Source: Bacillus sp. USDA818B3_A (lineage in GTDB: Bacteria; Bacillota; Bacilli; Bacillales; Cytobacillaceae). Taken from it: a stretch of DNA of 64,000 bases. The DNA lies in assembly GCF_009928415.1 (NCBI RefSeq), contig NZ_JAABNN010000007.1, forward strand, positions 124,001 through 188,000, given 5' to 3'. Below are positions 18,495-25,980 of the stretch, in pieces. The notes beneath the pieces are model-generated. The model was given only the letters and a program-made list of their open reading frames with translations. It had not been told where the DNA came from and ran no database searches. Position 1 is the first letter of the stretch. The number at the start of each line of letters is the position of its first letter. The translations under genes and the position numbers were made by a program.

Positions 18495-19658
18495 ATGTTG
18501 CCACATGAAGAACAGCGTACCATCAAATGGTTTCTAATATTTTTCTATATTATTATGTTGGGATATGACATTTTCTACTACTATATACAACCTGTCCATA
18601 TTGATCATGTGAAAGGTGGATTTCCTAGCAACTTTTGGTACTTAAACTATATAGTACTTACATTATTGATTCCGATTATGGTGTATCTGTATAAAAAAAA
18701 CAAACAATCTTTAATTAAATACGTATTTTTTATAAGTTACCTTATAACTGTTTTTATTGTTGATATTGTATCCTATTCTATTAGTGGAAAAGAATATAAC
18801 AGTGGGAATATGGTAGAAGTGTTTCTGGTTTTTTCATTACCAATTTTCCTAAGTACACGGTATTTTTGGTTGGTGAGTTTAGGGATTATTGGGAAATACA
18901 TTCTAACTGCAATAATACTAGATGCTTCCTACCTTGCCTTTGTAGTAATAATATTTGCTACTCTATCTATACTGTCATTTTTCTTATTAGTTCGCTTTCA
19001 AGGTTATGTTCGAGCTGTTAAGGTATCCTACGATAAGCAGTTGGAAGGAATCGTCAAGGGTGTAATTGCTACCTTAGAGTTGAAAGATCCATATACAAGA
19101 GGACATAGTGAACGAGTTGCAAGCTATGGATTGTTACTAGCACAAAAGATAGGTAAATTCTCAGGAGACGAATTAAAGTCATTTTACTACGCGAGTTTAT
19201 TACATGATATTGGGAAAGTTCATATACCTGATCATATTTTAATGAAACCCGGGAAGTTAACAGATGAAGAATTTGAAATTATAAAATCACATCCAAGTGT
19301 AGGTGCTGAAGCTGTTAAAGATGTTGAGGGAATACAGGGCAGTATTTGTGTAATTCGTTCCCATCATGAACGTTGGGATGGTAGAGGGTACCCTGACCAA
19401 TTAAAAGGCGAGGATATTCCGTTGCTTGCAAGGATTACATCTATAGCTGATGCCTTTGATGCTATGACCTCTTCTAGATCGTATCGGGCAGCATTACCGG
19501 TTGAAGAAGCATATAACCGTATTTTAAATGGTAAAGGTTCTCAATTTGATCCGGGATTAGTGGAGGAATTTCAAAAAGTTTTTCCTGCTTGGGTTAAATT
19601 TCATAGTAACTATCAATGGACTAAACAATGGGAATTACCTAAGGAGATGGAGATATGA
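18495..19658 (+). CDS. Membrane HD-GYP phosphodiesterase sharing the neighbour kinase's sensor module
   Basis: A 387-residue protein. Residues 1-175 form the same six-helix module as the upstream kinase (SGNMVEV, SLGIIGK, LLVRF), followed by an HD-GYP domain with HD at about 237-238 (LLHDIGKVHIPD) and GYP at about 298-300 (DGRGYPDQL). HD-GYP enzymes hydrolyse c-di-GMP; all visible metal-binding motifs are present, so activity is expected. Starts at ATG after CTTGGGGGATC. The gene is 162 bp after the kinase, and its stop overlaps the start of a 21-codon peptide gene (ATGA), so the two are translationally coupled. Confidence 0.87.
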   Translation: MLPHEEQRTIKWFLIFFYIIMLGYDIFYYYIQPVHIDHVKGGFPSNFWYLNYIVLTLLIPIMVYLYKKNKQSLIKYVFFISYLITVFIVDIVSYSISGKEYNSGNMVEVFLVFSLPIFLSTRYFWLVSLGIIGKYILTAIILDASYLAFVVIIFATLSILSFFLLVRFQGYVRAVKVSYDKQLEGIVKGVIATLELKDPYTRGHSERVASYGLLLAQKIGKFSGDELKSFYYASLLHDIGKVHIPDHILMKPGKLTDEEFEIIKSHPSVGAEAVKDVEGIQGSICVIRSHHERWDGRGYPDQLKGEDIPLLARITSIADAFDAMTSSRSYRAALPVEEAYNRILNGKGSQFDPGLVEEFQKVFPAWVKFHSNYQWTKQWELPKEMEI

Positions 19659-19720
19659 AAATTCGTAAGTTAAAAAAGATTAAAACAACTTGCTGGTGGT
19701 GTCCTTTTTTAGGAAAGTAA
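19655..19720 (+). CDS. 21-residue basic, Cys/Trp-containing peptide, candidate signal or RiPP precursor
   Basis: A very short frame whose ATG overlaps the HD-GYP stop (ATGA) and is preceded by AAGGAGATGG at ideal spacing (AGGAG, then 8 nt). The product has a strongly basic first half, MKIRKLKKIKTT, and a hydrophobic, cysteine-bearing tail, CWWCPFLGK. That layout fits a leader plus core peptide or a small secreted signal, not a structural protein. A terminator follows 11 bp after the stop, then the gene for a PqqD-like/M50 membrane protease. I know no family for this peptide. That it is made is well supported by the translation signals; its role is inference. Confidence 0.65.
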   Translation: MKIRKLKKIKTTCWWCPFLGK

Positions 19721-19731
19721 CAGAAGAAAGT

Positions 19732-19766
19732 AGGGATGCTGCAAAGATTAGGCATCTCTCTTTTTT
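19732..19766 (+). terminator. Terminator between the peptide gene and the M50 protease gene
   Basis: AGGGATGC and GCATCTCT pair over 8 bp with one G-U, followed by CTTTTTT. It would lower protease expression relative to the peptide if the genes share a transcript. Confidence 0.75.
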
Positions 19767-19788
19767 ATTAATTTAAAAGGGTGTTAAT

Positions 19789-20991
19789 ATGAACCTTACA
19801 CTAAATTCAAAAGTATCGTTAGTTCCTTTAGAAATCCGCAAAGATACAAAAAATTATATTGTTGAAGATAAAATCTATGGGGAATTTTATGAGATGCCTA
19901 AAATTTGTATTGATGCCCTTAATCTGATTTGTGATGGATTACCATTAGGGAAAATTCAGATTAAACTAACCTCAAAATATCCTGAAGAGGATGTTGACAT
20001 ACTTGATTTTGCAGAACAGCTATTAGACATGAAACTTATTGCAAATATAGATGGTATACCTTTTGAACAAAAGCAAAAACCAAAACCAAAACTAAAACCA
20101 ATTAATAAACTACAAGGCTTTACATGGATTACACCTCAACTGGGACAATTCTTTTTTAATAATCTCTCTTTTTTCGTATATATAGCTTTATTTGTTATTA
20201 GCGTTACCCTTTGTATTAAAAAACCTGCCTTATTTCCCCACTATAAAGATCTATTTCTAACCGAATACATGACCATAAATATTCCTGTATGGCTTTTTTT
20301 AACTTTCTTTTTAGTTTTAATCCATGAATTCGGACATGTACTAGCTATGAGGGCATACAATCTGCCTGCTAAGTTAGAAGTAGGGCACCGACTATTTTTA
20401 GTTGTCTTAGAAACCGACATGTCTTCTGTATGGAAATTACCATCTAAAGATCGGAATATTTTATACTTCTCTGGTATTTGTTTTGATACTGTAATCCTCT
20501 CTGGTGCTTTGATTACTCAACTTGTTTTGGGTGATGGAGCGGGAATTTCCAATAGTATTATGAAAATGATTGTATTAGACACCTTTATTCGCATAGTCTA
20601 TCAACTATGTATTTACATGAAAACCGATTTATATTATGTGTTTGAAAATGTTTCAGGCTGTTATAATTTAATGGAAAATGCCCAACACCTCATAAGTACA
20701 AAACTTCCTTTTGTCCATAAAAATATAAATAAAGATCCATTTTTTGCAGGGGAAAGAAAAATCGTAATCCTCTATTCTATATTCTATAGTATTGGAGTGG
20801 TACTAACGGTGGCTCTTTATTTTACTTTTTATATCCCCCAAATTTTGTTTGCTTGGAAAAAGGTTCTCCCAGGGTTTACTTATGAGATAAGTTCGTATGC
20901 ATTTTGGGATGCATTTGCTTTTTCATTACAAATCATAATTGGATTAGCCCTTCTTCTATACTCTTGGCGGAAAAAGTACGTACAAAGATAA
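19789..20991 (+). CDS. PqqD-like/M50-type membrane metalloprotease (peptide zinc metalloprotease-like)
   Basis: A 400-residue protein. Residues 1-90 resemble a PqqD/RRE-type winged-helix domain, the module that recognises leader peptides in RiPP pathways. A lysine/proline-rich linker (about 92-105) leads to a membrane metalloprotease region with zinc motif HEFGH at 179-183 and a second ligand candidate D280 in KTDLYYVFEN, equivalent to the MDGYY motif of putative peptide zinc metalloproteases. About six membrane helices. Its position right after the 21-residue peptide gene suggests that it processes or exports that peptide. Peptide cleavage and PqqD homology are inferred from motif and layout. 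Confidence 0.75.
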   Translation: MNLTLNSKVSLVPLEIRKDTKNYIVEDKIYGEFYEMPKICIDALNLICDGLPLGKIQIKLTSKYPEEDVDILDFAEQLLDMKLIANIDGIPFEQKQKPKPKLKPINKLQGFTWITPQLGQFFFNNLSFFVYIALFVISVTLCIKKPALFPHYKDLFLTEYMTINIPVWLFLTFFLVLIHEFGHVLAMRAYNLPAKLEVGHRLFLVVLETDMSSVWKLPSKDRNILYFSGICFDTVILSGALITQLVLGDGAGISNSIMKMIVLDTFIRIVYQLCIYMKTDLYYVFENVSGCYNLMENAQHLISTKLPFVHKNINKDPFFAGERKIVILYSIFYSIGVVLTVALYFTFYIPQILFAWKKVLPGFTYEISSYAFWDAFAFSLQIIIGLALLLYSWRKKYVQR

Positions 20992-20994
20992 TGT

Positions 20995-21008
20995 GACAAA
21001 GATTTGTC
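20995..21008. promoter_or_regulatory. 14-bp inverted repeat upstream of the nitrate operon
   Basis: GACAAA-GA-TTTGTC, 3 bp after the protease stop. Could be an operator; no regulator is assigned. Confidence 0.3.
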
Positions 21009-21044
21009 TAAAATAACTTTTTTAAGGGTTTTTCCCCCGCACAA

Positions 21045-21060
21045 TAGGGGAGTTCCCCTA
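21045..21060. promoter_or_regulatory. Candidate NreC-binding palindrome before the nitrate-reductase operon
   Basis: TAGGGG-AGTT-CCCCTA is a perfect palindrome of the type TAGGG-N4-CCCTA described for NreC in staphylococci. A -10-like TACAAT lies at 21085-21090, with no -35 at 17 bp, so the palindrome centre would be about 44 bp before transcription start, as for an activator. An NreC-like gene is encoded at 27162. Confidence 0.6.
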
Positions 21061-21065
21061 TATAG

Positions 21066-21124
21066 ATAACACTTCCGTTTTTCTTACAATAAGGATAAGA
21101 AAAACGGAAGTGTTATTTTTTTTG
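21066..21124 (+). terminator. Very strong terminator before the nitrate operon
   Basis: Two 21-nt arms (21066-21086 and 21096-21116) are perfectly complementary around a 9-nt loop, followed by eight T residues that abut the next ribosome site. The predicted -10 of the nitrate operon lies in the hairpin loop region. Confidence 0.95.
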
Positions 21125-21139
21125 AGGAGGATCAAGAAA

Positions 21140-22222
21140 ATGCAATCTACTACTATTGCAACGCCAAAAGAGGGAAAGTCTTTAAATAATGCCTTTGCTT
21201 CCCACTTTGCTAAATCCATGTTTTTATCCATTGTCGGCCTTGCTATTTTAACATTTATCGGAACAAGAATGTTTACACATATTGACTTGAACCTATACGG
21301 ATATATGGTCGGAACGATCGTCTTTATCGGCGGGTTCTTCTACCGTTTCATCGCATGGGGAGAAAGACCGCCAACCAAAATTATTATCAAAAAGGGCATA
21401 AAGCTGTTATTTAGAAAAAGCACCCCTAAGATAGCGGTCAATCACTTAGCAATTTACGATTTTATCCGAAATCGGGGAATTTACCGATGGGTTCAGCACA
21501 TCTTAATCGGCTGGGGCTGCCTTTTAGCATGTGCAGTTACCTTTCCGCTCGTATTCAGCTGGATGTACTTTACGATGGAAGAGAACGGATATTATACCAT
21601 CGTACTATTCGGCTTGAACATCATGCATGTAAAAGCAGATGGAATCATTGCCTGGATGTCCTATAATGCCTTAAATATCGCAGCCATTATGGTTACTGCC
21701 GGGGTATGTATGGCATTGCGCCGCCGCTTAAAAAATATGCAAGCCAGAGCAGAGCAAAAATTTATGTACGACTTTTTACCGCTATATCTATTACTGTTTA
21801 TTTCTGTTACAGGACTTTTATTAACTGTCCAAAACGTGTTTTTACATGGATGGATGCAGCCGCAAATGTCGTTGATCCACCAATTTTCCGTCATCATCAC
21901 TTTAATTTATCTTCCATTCGGAAAGTTAGCACATATCCCATTCCGTCCAATGAGTGTGTTTGCTAGAAACTACCGTGAACACTACGGTGAACAAGAAATG
22001 AAAAAATGTAAAGTGTGCGGAGATCACTTTGTATCTGTCGAACAATCTAACGATGTTATCAATGTTTTAGGTGTAAACCAGATGGAATTTAATATGAAAG
22101 ACGGTTTTAATCTTGCTGAATTATGCCTGCCATGCCGCAGAAAATATCGCATCGCACAATTCTCAGGATTCCCGACACACCAAGTAAAGGTCAAGGAGGC
22201 AAACCAGAATGCAAAGGGTTAA
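21140..22222 (+). CDS. NarI/HdrE-like membrane cytochrome b subunit of the nitrate-reductase-like complex
   Basis: A 360-residue membrane protein with about five to six helices. Histidines in IYRWVQHILIGWG, NVFLHGWMQ, SLIHQFSV and FGKLAHIPFRP are placed like the di-heme ligands of NarI/DsrM/HdrE-type quinol-oxidising cytochromes b. The C-terminal cytoplasmic tail has two CxxC pairs (CKVCGDHF and CLPCRRKY), probably a zinc or iron site. The ATG after GAGGAGG is used; an earlier in-frame codon lies inside the terminator. First gene of a seven-gene operon whose stop overlaps the start of the molybdopterin subunit. Quinol oxidation is inferred. Confidence 0.75.
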   Translation: MQSTTIATPKEGKSLNNAFASHFAKSMFLSIVGLAILTFIGTRMFTHIDLNLYGYMVGTIVFIGGFFYRFIAWGERPPTKIIIKKGIKLLFRKSTPKIAVNHLAIYDFIRNRGIYRWVQHILIGWGCLLACAVTFPLVFSWMYFTMEENGYYTIVLFGLNIMHVKADGIIAWMSYNALNIAAIMVTAGVCMALRRRLKNMQARAEQKFMYDFLPLYLLLFISVTGLLLTVQNVFLHGWMQPQMSLIHQFSVIITLIYLPFGKLAHIPFRPMSVFARNYREHYGEQEMKKCKVCGDHFVSVEQSNDVINVLGVNQMEFNMKDGFNLAELCLPCRRKYRIAQFSGFPTHQVKVKEANQNAKG

Positions 22223-24398
22223 TGAAAAAGGTCCAAGAGACAAATTTTTTAAAGAAATCGAAAATCTGCGCCACCCAAATGAAACGCTTGTTAAAACCCA
22301 TTGCGCCTATTGCGGTATGCAGTGCGGCATGAACTTGCGTGTTGATACAAGAAGCAATAAAATCATTGGTGTTGAACCACGCTATGATTGGCCAGTAAAC
22401 GTCGGAAAAATGTGCCCTAAAGGGGTTACGGCTTACCAGCAAACCAACCACACCGATCGTATCTTAAAACCGCTAATCCGTGATGATGCTTCATTAAAGG
22501 GAACGAAAGAGGGCTTCCGTGAAGCGACATGGGATGAAGCATTTGATTTAATAGCAAAGAAATTTACCGAATTACAAACGAATTATGGAAAAGATACCTT
22601 ATCTGTTTTTAGCGGTGTTTCCATGACGAATGAGAAGTGTTATTTAACAGGCAAATTTGCCCGTGTAGCATTACAAACACGCTATATTGACTATAATGGA
22701 CGCTTCTGTATGTCAAGTGCTGCCGGCGGCTTCCTGCGTTCTTTTGGAGTCGACCGCGGATCAACATTACCTTGGACAGATATTCATGAAACAGATTGCT
22801 TATTTATTGCAGGAAGCAATACGGCAGAATGTCATCCAACTTCGATGTTCCGTATATGGAATGTCCAAGAAAGAGGCGGTTACTTAATTGTAGCTGACCC
22901 GCGTGAAACGCCAATCGCTAGAAGAGCAGATGTTCATTTAGATTTACGTCCAGGAACAGACCTTGCCCTTGCGAACGGAATTCTAAACTTATTAATCCAG
23001 AACGGTTATGCTGATGAGGATTTTGTAAATAATCATACAAATGGTTTTGAAGAAACAAAGGAATTAGTAGAGCAATTTACTCCGGAATATACAAGTGAAC
23101 TAACTGGGGTTGCCCCAGAAAAAATTATCCGTGCGGCAGAAATTTATGGTAAGGCCCCAAATGCAATTGTTATGTTTGCACGTGGAATTGAGCAGCAGCA
23201 CAAGGGTGTTGATAATGTTTCTGGATACACGAACATGGCCTTAGTAACAGGAAAAATTGGACGCCCTAAATCAGGCGTAGCAACATTCACTGGGCAAGGA
23301 AATGGTCAAGGCGGCCGTGAGCATGGTCAGAAATCAGACTTACTGCCAGGCTACCGTAAAATCACCAATCCTAAGCATGTAGAAGAAGTCTGCAAGGTTT
23401 GGGGAATTACTCCCGAAGAAATGCCGCAGCCGGGCGTATCTGCTTATGAGATGTTTGAACTAATGGAGCAGAAAACAATTCGCGGTTTATATTTACTTTG
23501 CTCAAACCCAGCGGTATCTGCACCAAACTTAAACTTTGTTCGTAAAGCTTTAAAAGGCTTAGACTTTATGGTTTGTGCTGATTTCTATCTATCCGAATCT
23601 GCAGAGTTCGCTGATGTTATCCTTCCAACTGTTACATGGTCTGAGGACGAAGGAACGGTTACAAACCTTGAAGGCCGTATTATTAAAATCAATAAAGCTC
23701 AAGAGCCGATAGGTGAATCAAAGCCAGACTGGCAGATCCAAGTGGAGCTTTCTGAACGTTTAGGAAGAGGGAAATACTTCTCTCACTTAAAAACAGCTAG
23801 AGATGTGGCGGATGAATTCCGTTTAGCATCTAAGGGCGGTTATGCTGACTACTATGGTGCAACATGGGATAAAATTGACAAGCAAGACGGCGTCTTCTGG
23901 CCTTGCCGTGACGAAAATGATCCAGGAACACCACATATGTTCTTAGATAAACAATTTTATCATCCAGATGGAAAGGCAAAAATTTGTGCACTTCCATACC
24001 GTCCGCCAGCGGAGGAACCAGATGAAAAATATCCATTACGATTAACAACTGGACGTGTGGTTTTCCATTACCTATCTGGTAACCAAACTAGACGTATTCA
24101 GTTTTTACGTGATATGTGCCCTGAGCCTTACGTAGAGGTGCATCCTGAAACAGCAGCTAAATACAACATTGAACATGAAGAATATGTCCGCCTATATACT
24201 CGCAGAGGCGAAGCGGAATATAAAGTTAAAATTACCGAAGCCATCCGGAAGGATACTGTATTTGTTCCTTACCATTTTGGTCACGATCAATCTATTAATC
24301 TATTAACGATTGCCGCACTTGATCCAATGTCAAGAATGCCGGAATTCAAAGCTTGTGCAGCGCAGATAGAAAAACTTGCAAGAAAGGCGGTTCAGTAA
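22209..24398 (+). CDS. Molybdopterin oxidoreductase, assimilatory/periplasmic-type nitrate reductase catalytic subunit-like
   Basis: A 729-residue protein of the molybdopterin-dinucleotide family. The N-terminus binds one [4Fe-4S] cluster through CAYCGMQC and MCPKG. A cysteine in RFCMSSAAGGF sits where NarB/NasC/NapA enzymes bind molybdenum through Cys. There is no Tat or Sec signal, so it acts in the cytoplasm, unlike classic NapA. Nitrate as substrate is inferred from this Cys region and from the NreABC-type regulators downstream; other oxyanions remain possible. The ATG follows AAGGAGG and overlaps the upstream gene by 14 bp, indicating a tightly coupled operon. Confidence 0.82.
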   Translation: MQRVNEKGPRDKFFKEIENLRHPNETLVKTHCAYCGMQCGMNLRVDTRSNKIIGVEPRYDWPVNVGKMCPKGVTAYQQTNHTDRILKPLIRDDASLKGTKEGFREATWDEAFDLIAKKFTELQTNYGKDTLSVFSGVSMTNEKCYLTGKFARVALQTRYIDYNGRFCMSSAAGGFLRSFGVDRGSTLPWTDIHETDCLFIAGSNTAECHPTSMFRIWNVQERGGYLIVADPRETPIARRADVHLDLRPGTDLALANGILNLLIQNGYADEDFVNNHTNGFEETKELVEQFTPEYTSELTGVAPEKIIRAAEIYGKAPNAIVMFARGIEQQHKGVDNVSGYTNMALVTGKIGRPKSGVATFTGQGNGQGGREHGQKSDLLPGYRKITNPKHVEEVCKVWGITPEEMPQPGVSAYEMFELMEQKTIRGLYLLCSNPAVSAPNLNFVRKALKGLDFMVCADFYLSESAEFADVILPTVTWSEDEGTVTNLEGRIIKINKAQEPIGESKPDWQIQVELSERLGRGKYFSHLKTARDVADEFRLASKGGYADYYGATWDKIDKQDGVFWPCRDENDPGTPHMFLDKQFYHPDGKAKICALPYRPPAEEPDEKYPLRLTTGRVVFHYLSGNQTRRIQFLRDMCPEPYVEVHPETAAKYNIEHEEYVRLYTRRGEAEYKVKITEAIRKDTVFVPYHFGHDQSINLLTIAALDPMSRMPEFKACAAQIEKLARKAVQ

Positions 24399-24958
24399 TG
24401 AAAAAGAGATTATATTTGGAACTTGAAAACTGTATTGGGTGCCGTTCTTGTTTGGCTGCCTGTACGCAATGCGGCGGGCACGAAGAGCGCAATCGTAACT
24501 ATGTGTATGATGTGAATCCGCTTGTTAACCGCCAAACCATGCCTTTAATGTGCCTTCACTGTGTGAATCCGGCATGTGCAAGAAGCTGTCCGGCACAAGC
24601 CATCCAAATTCACGAAACAGGAGCTGTTTTATCAGCTCTTGTTGAAAAGTGTATCGGCTGCCAAAACTGTACGATCGCCTGTCCATATGGAATACCGAAG
24701 TTTGATACGGAGCAAAATCTAATGTATAAGTGCGATTTGTGCATTGACCGTTCAAAGGATGGCATACCGCCAATGTGTGCGAGTGTTTGCCCATCTAATA
24801 CCTTACAATGGCTGACTGATGAGGAAATCGAAGCAAAGCAAAAACAATTTAATCTTGATAATGGCAAGTGGGTTACAAGTATGCCTTTCTTAGAAGGCGA
24901 AACGAATGTGAAAGTGAATCTTCCTGGTATCCTTCAGGGCGTCACTAAATTGTTTTAG
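24398..24958 (+). CDS. Four-cluster ferredoxin-type electron transfer subunit (NrfC/DmsB-like)
   Basis: A 186-residue protein with four cysteine groups for [4Fe-4S] clusters: CIGCRSCLAAC, CLHCVNPACARSC, CIGCQNCTIAC and CDLCIDRSKDG followed by CASVC. Proteins of this type relay electrons between a membrane quinol dehydrogenase and a molybdopterin subunit. The start ATG shares its A with the stop of the catalytic gene (TAATG). No export signal, matching a cytoplasmic complex. Confidence 0.88.
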   Translation: MKKRLYLELENCIGCRSCLAACTQCGGHEERNRNYVYDVNPLVNRQTMPLMCLHCVNPACARSCPAQAIQIHETGAVLSALVEKCIGCQNCTIACPYGIPKFDTEQNLMYKCDLCIDRSKDGIPPMCASVCPSNTLQWLTDEEIEAKQKQFNLDNGKWVTSMPFLEGETNVKVNLPGILQGVTKLF

Positions 24959-24970
24959 GAGGGAGTGGCT

Positions 24971-25495
24971 ATGACAGAGAAAAATAATAAAATCCCGTTC
25001 AATGAAGATAACTATACACACAATATCAATCGAAATAATGAACGAAAGCTGGACCGCCGCGGTTTCATGAAAACCCTGGTAGGTGCAGCCGGGGTATTCG
25101 CGGTTTCCTCTCTTCCATGGGGAGCCTTGGCGGCGAAGGAGCTATCTGGACTTAGTGATAAAAAATATCCAAAGCACAAAATTACCGATGTAAGTAAAAT
25201 TCCCGTTGGTGATGCGGTTGACTTCGCCTTTCCAGGTGAACATGACAGTGCGATTTTGATCAGGCTGTCTGAAAATAAATATGTGGCCTATCAAAATGCC
25301 TGTACCCATCTCCGCTGCCCTGTTTTTTGGAAAAAAGATGAGGGTGAAATGTTGTGCCCATGCCACCATGGGAAATTCGATGTAAAAACAGGTGAGCCGA
25401 TTGCGGGACCGCCAAGACGTCCGCTTCCAGAAATCTATGTCAAAGTAGAAAACGGCGCGGTGTATGCCGTGGGGGTGAAACGTTATGAAGCGTAG
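24971..25495 (+). CDS. Tat-exported Rieske [2Fe-2S] protein of the nitrate-reductase-like operon
   Basis: A 174-residue protein. The twin-arginine signal DRRGFMKTL (about residue 30) and hydrophobic stretch send or anchor it outside the membrane. The Rieske domain has CTHLRCPVFW and CPCHHGKFD with the Cys/His ligands intact, and GEPIAGPPRRPLP is the usual Pro loop. A Rieske protein beside a cytochrome b and a cytoplasmic molybdopterin subunit is an uncommon arrangement, suggesting bc1-like quinol oxidation. The ATG at 24971 follows AGGAGGGAG; an upstream GTG (24965) is less likely. Confidence 0.85.
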   Translation: MTEKNNKIPFNEDNYTHNINRNNERKLDRRGFMKTLVGAAGVFAVSSLPWGALAAKELSGLSDKKYPKHKITDVSKIPVGDAVDFAFPGEHDSAILIRLSENKYVAYQNACTHLRCPVFWKKDEGEMLCPCHHGKFDVKTGEPIAGPPRRPLPEIYVKVENGAVYAVGVKRYEA

Positions 25496-25676
25496 TTACG
25501 TACCGGTAGGGCTCCTTTTAGTTGTGCTTATGCTAAATATTATTTTTACACAATGGATGGTTCATCAATATTTCTATCAAAACTATACGAACACCATTAT
25601 TGCTGCTGTCATTAACGTCGTTTTGTTTGCGGCTGCCTTTCTTATCTACAAAAAAGGTGTGAATATCCATGACTAG
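25485..25676 (+). CDS. Small two-helix membrane protein in the nitrate operon
   Basis: A 63-residue protein with two hydrophobic helices (about 6-26 and 37-56) separated by a short polar loop. It overlaps the Rieske gene by 11 bp, and its ribosome site GGGGGTG lies within that gene, so it is co-translated. No recognised family. Likely an assembly or anchor subunit for the membrane part of the complex (inference). Confidence 0.75.
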   Translation: MKRSYVPVGLLLVVLMLNIIFTQWMVHQYFYQNYTNTIIAAVINVVLFAAAFLIYKKGVNIHD

Positions 25677-25980
25677 TGAAACATATATTGATTTTTGTTT
25701 TGTAAGAGCCGCATCAGGCGGTTTTTCAGTGGAAATCGATGAACTATTAAAACAAACCTTTGCAAAGAAGCGTTTAAATTGGTTTTTAGAAGAAAAAACG
25801 AGTGATGGCATTGAAATGGTTGTAGCAGAGATTAAAGGGATGAGCAATTGGCAGTCAGAAGAAGAAACGATTGAATTTATCGAAGATCATGCAGATGAGA
25901 AATTCTGGGAGTATCTGCAGGGATACAAAATGTTTATCTATCCTGTTCTGAAAGGATGTAATAGCTGTGGAACTCATTAA
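25669..25980 (+). CDS. Uncharacterised small soluble protein in the nitrate operon
   Basis: A 103-residue acidic protein with no membrane segment, ending in CNSCGTH, a possible metal-binding Cys-x2-Cys-x2-His. I do not recognise it. It overlaps the genes on both sides (8 bp upstream, 14 bp downstream), which strongly supports a coupled role, perhaps as a chaperone or assembly factor. An AAAGGTGTG ribosome site precedes the ATG. Confidence 0.7.
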   Translation: MTSETYIDFCFVRAASGGFSVEIDELLKQTFAKKRLNWFLEEKTSDGIEMVVAEIKGMSNWQSEEETIEFIEDHADEKFWEYLQGYKMFIYPVLKGCNSCGTH

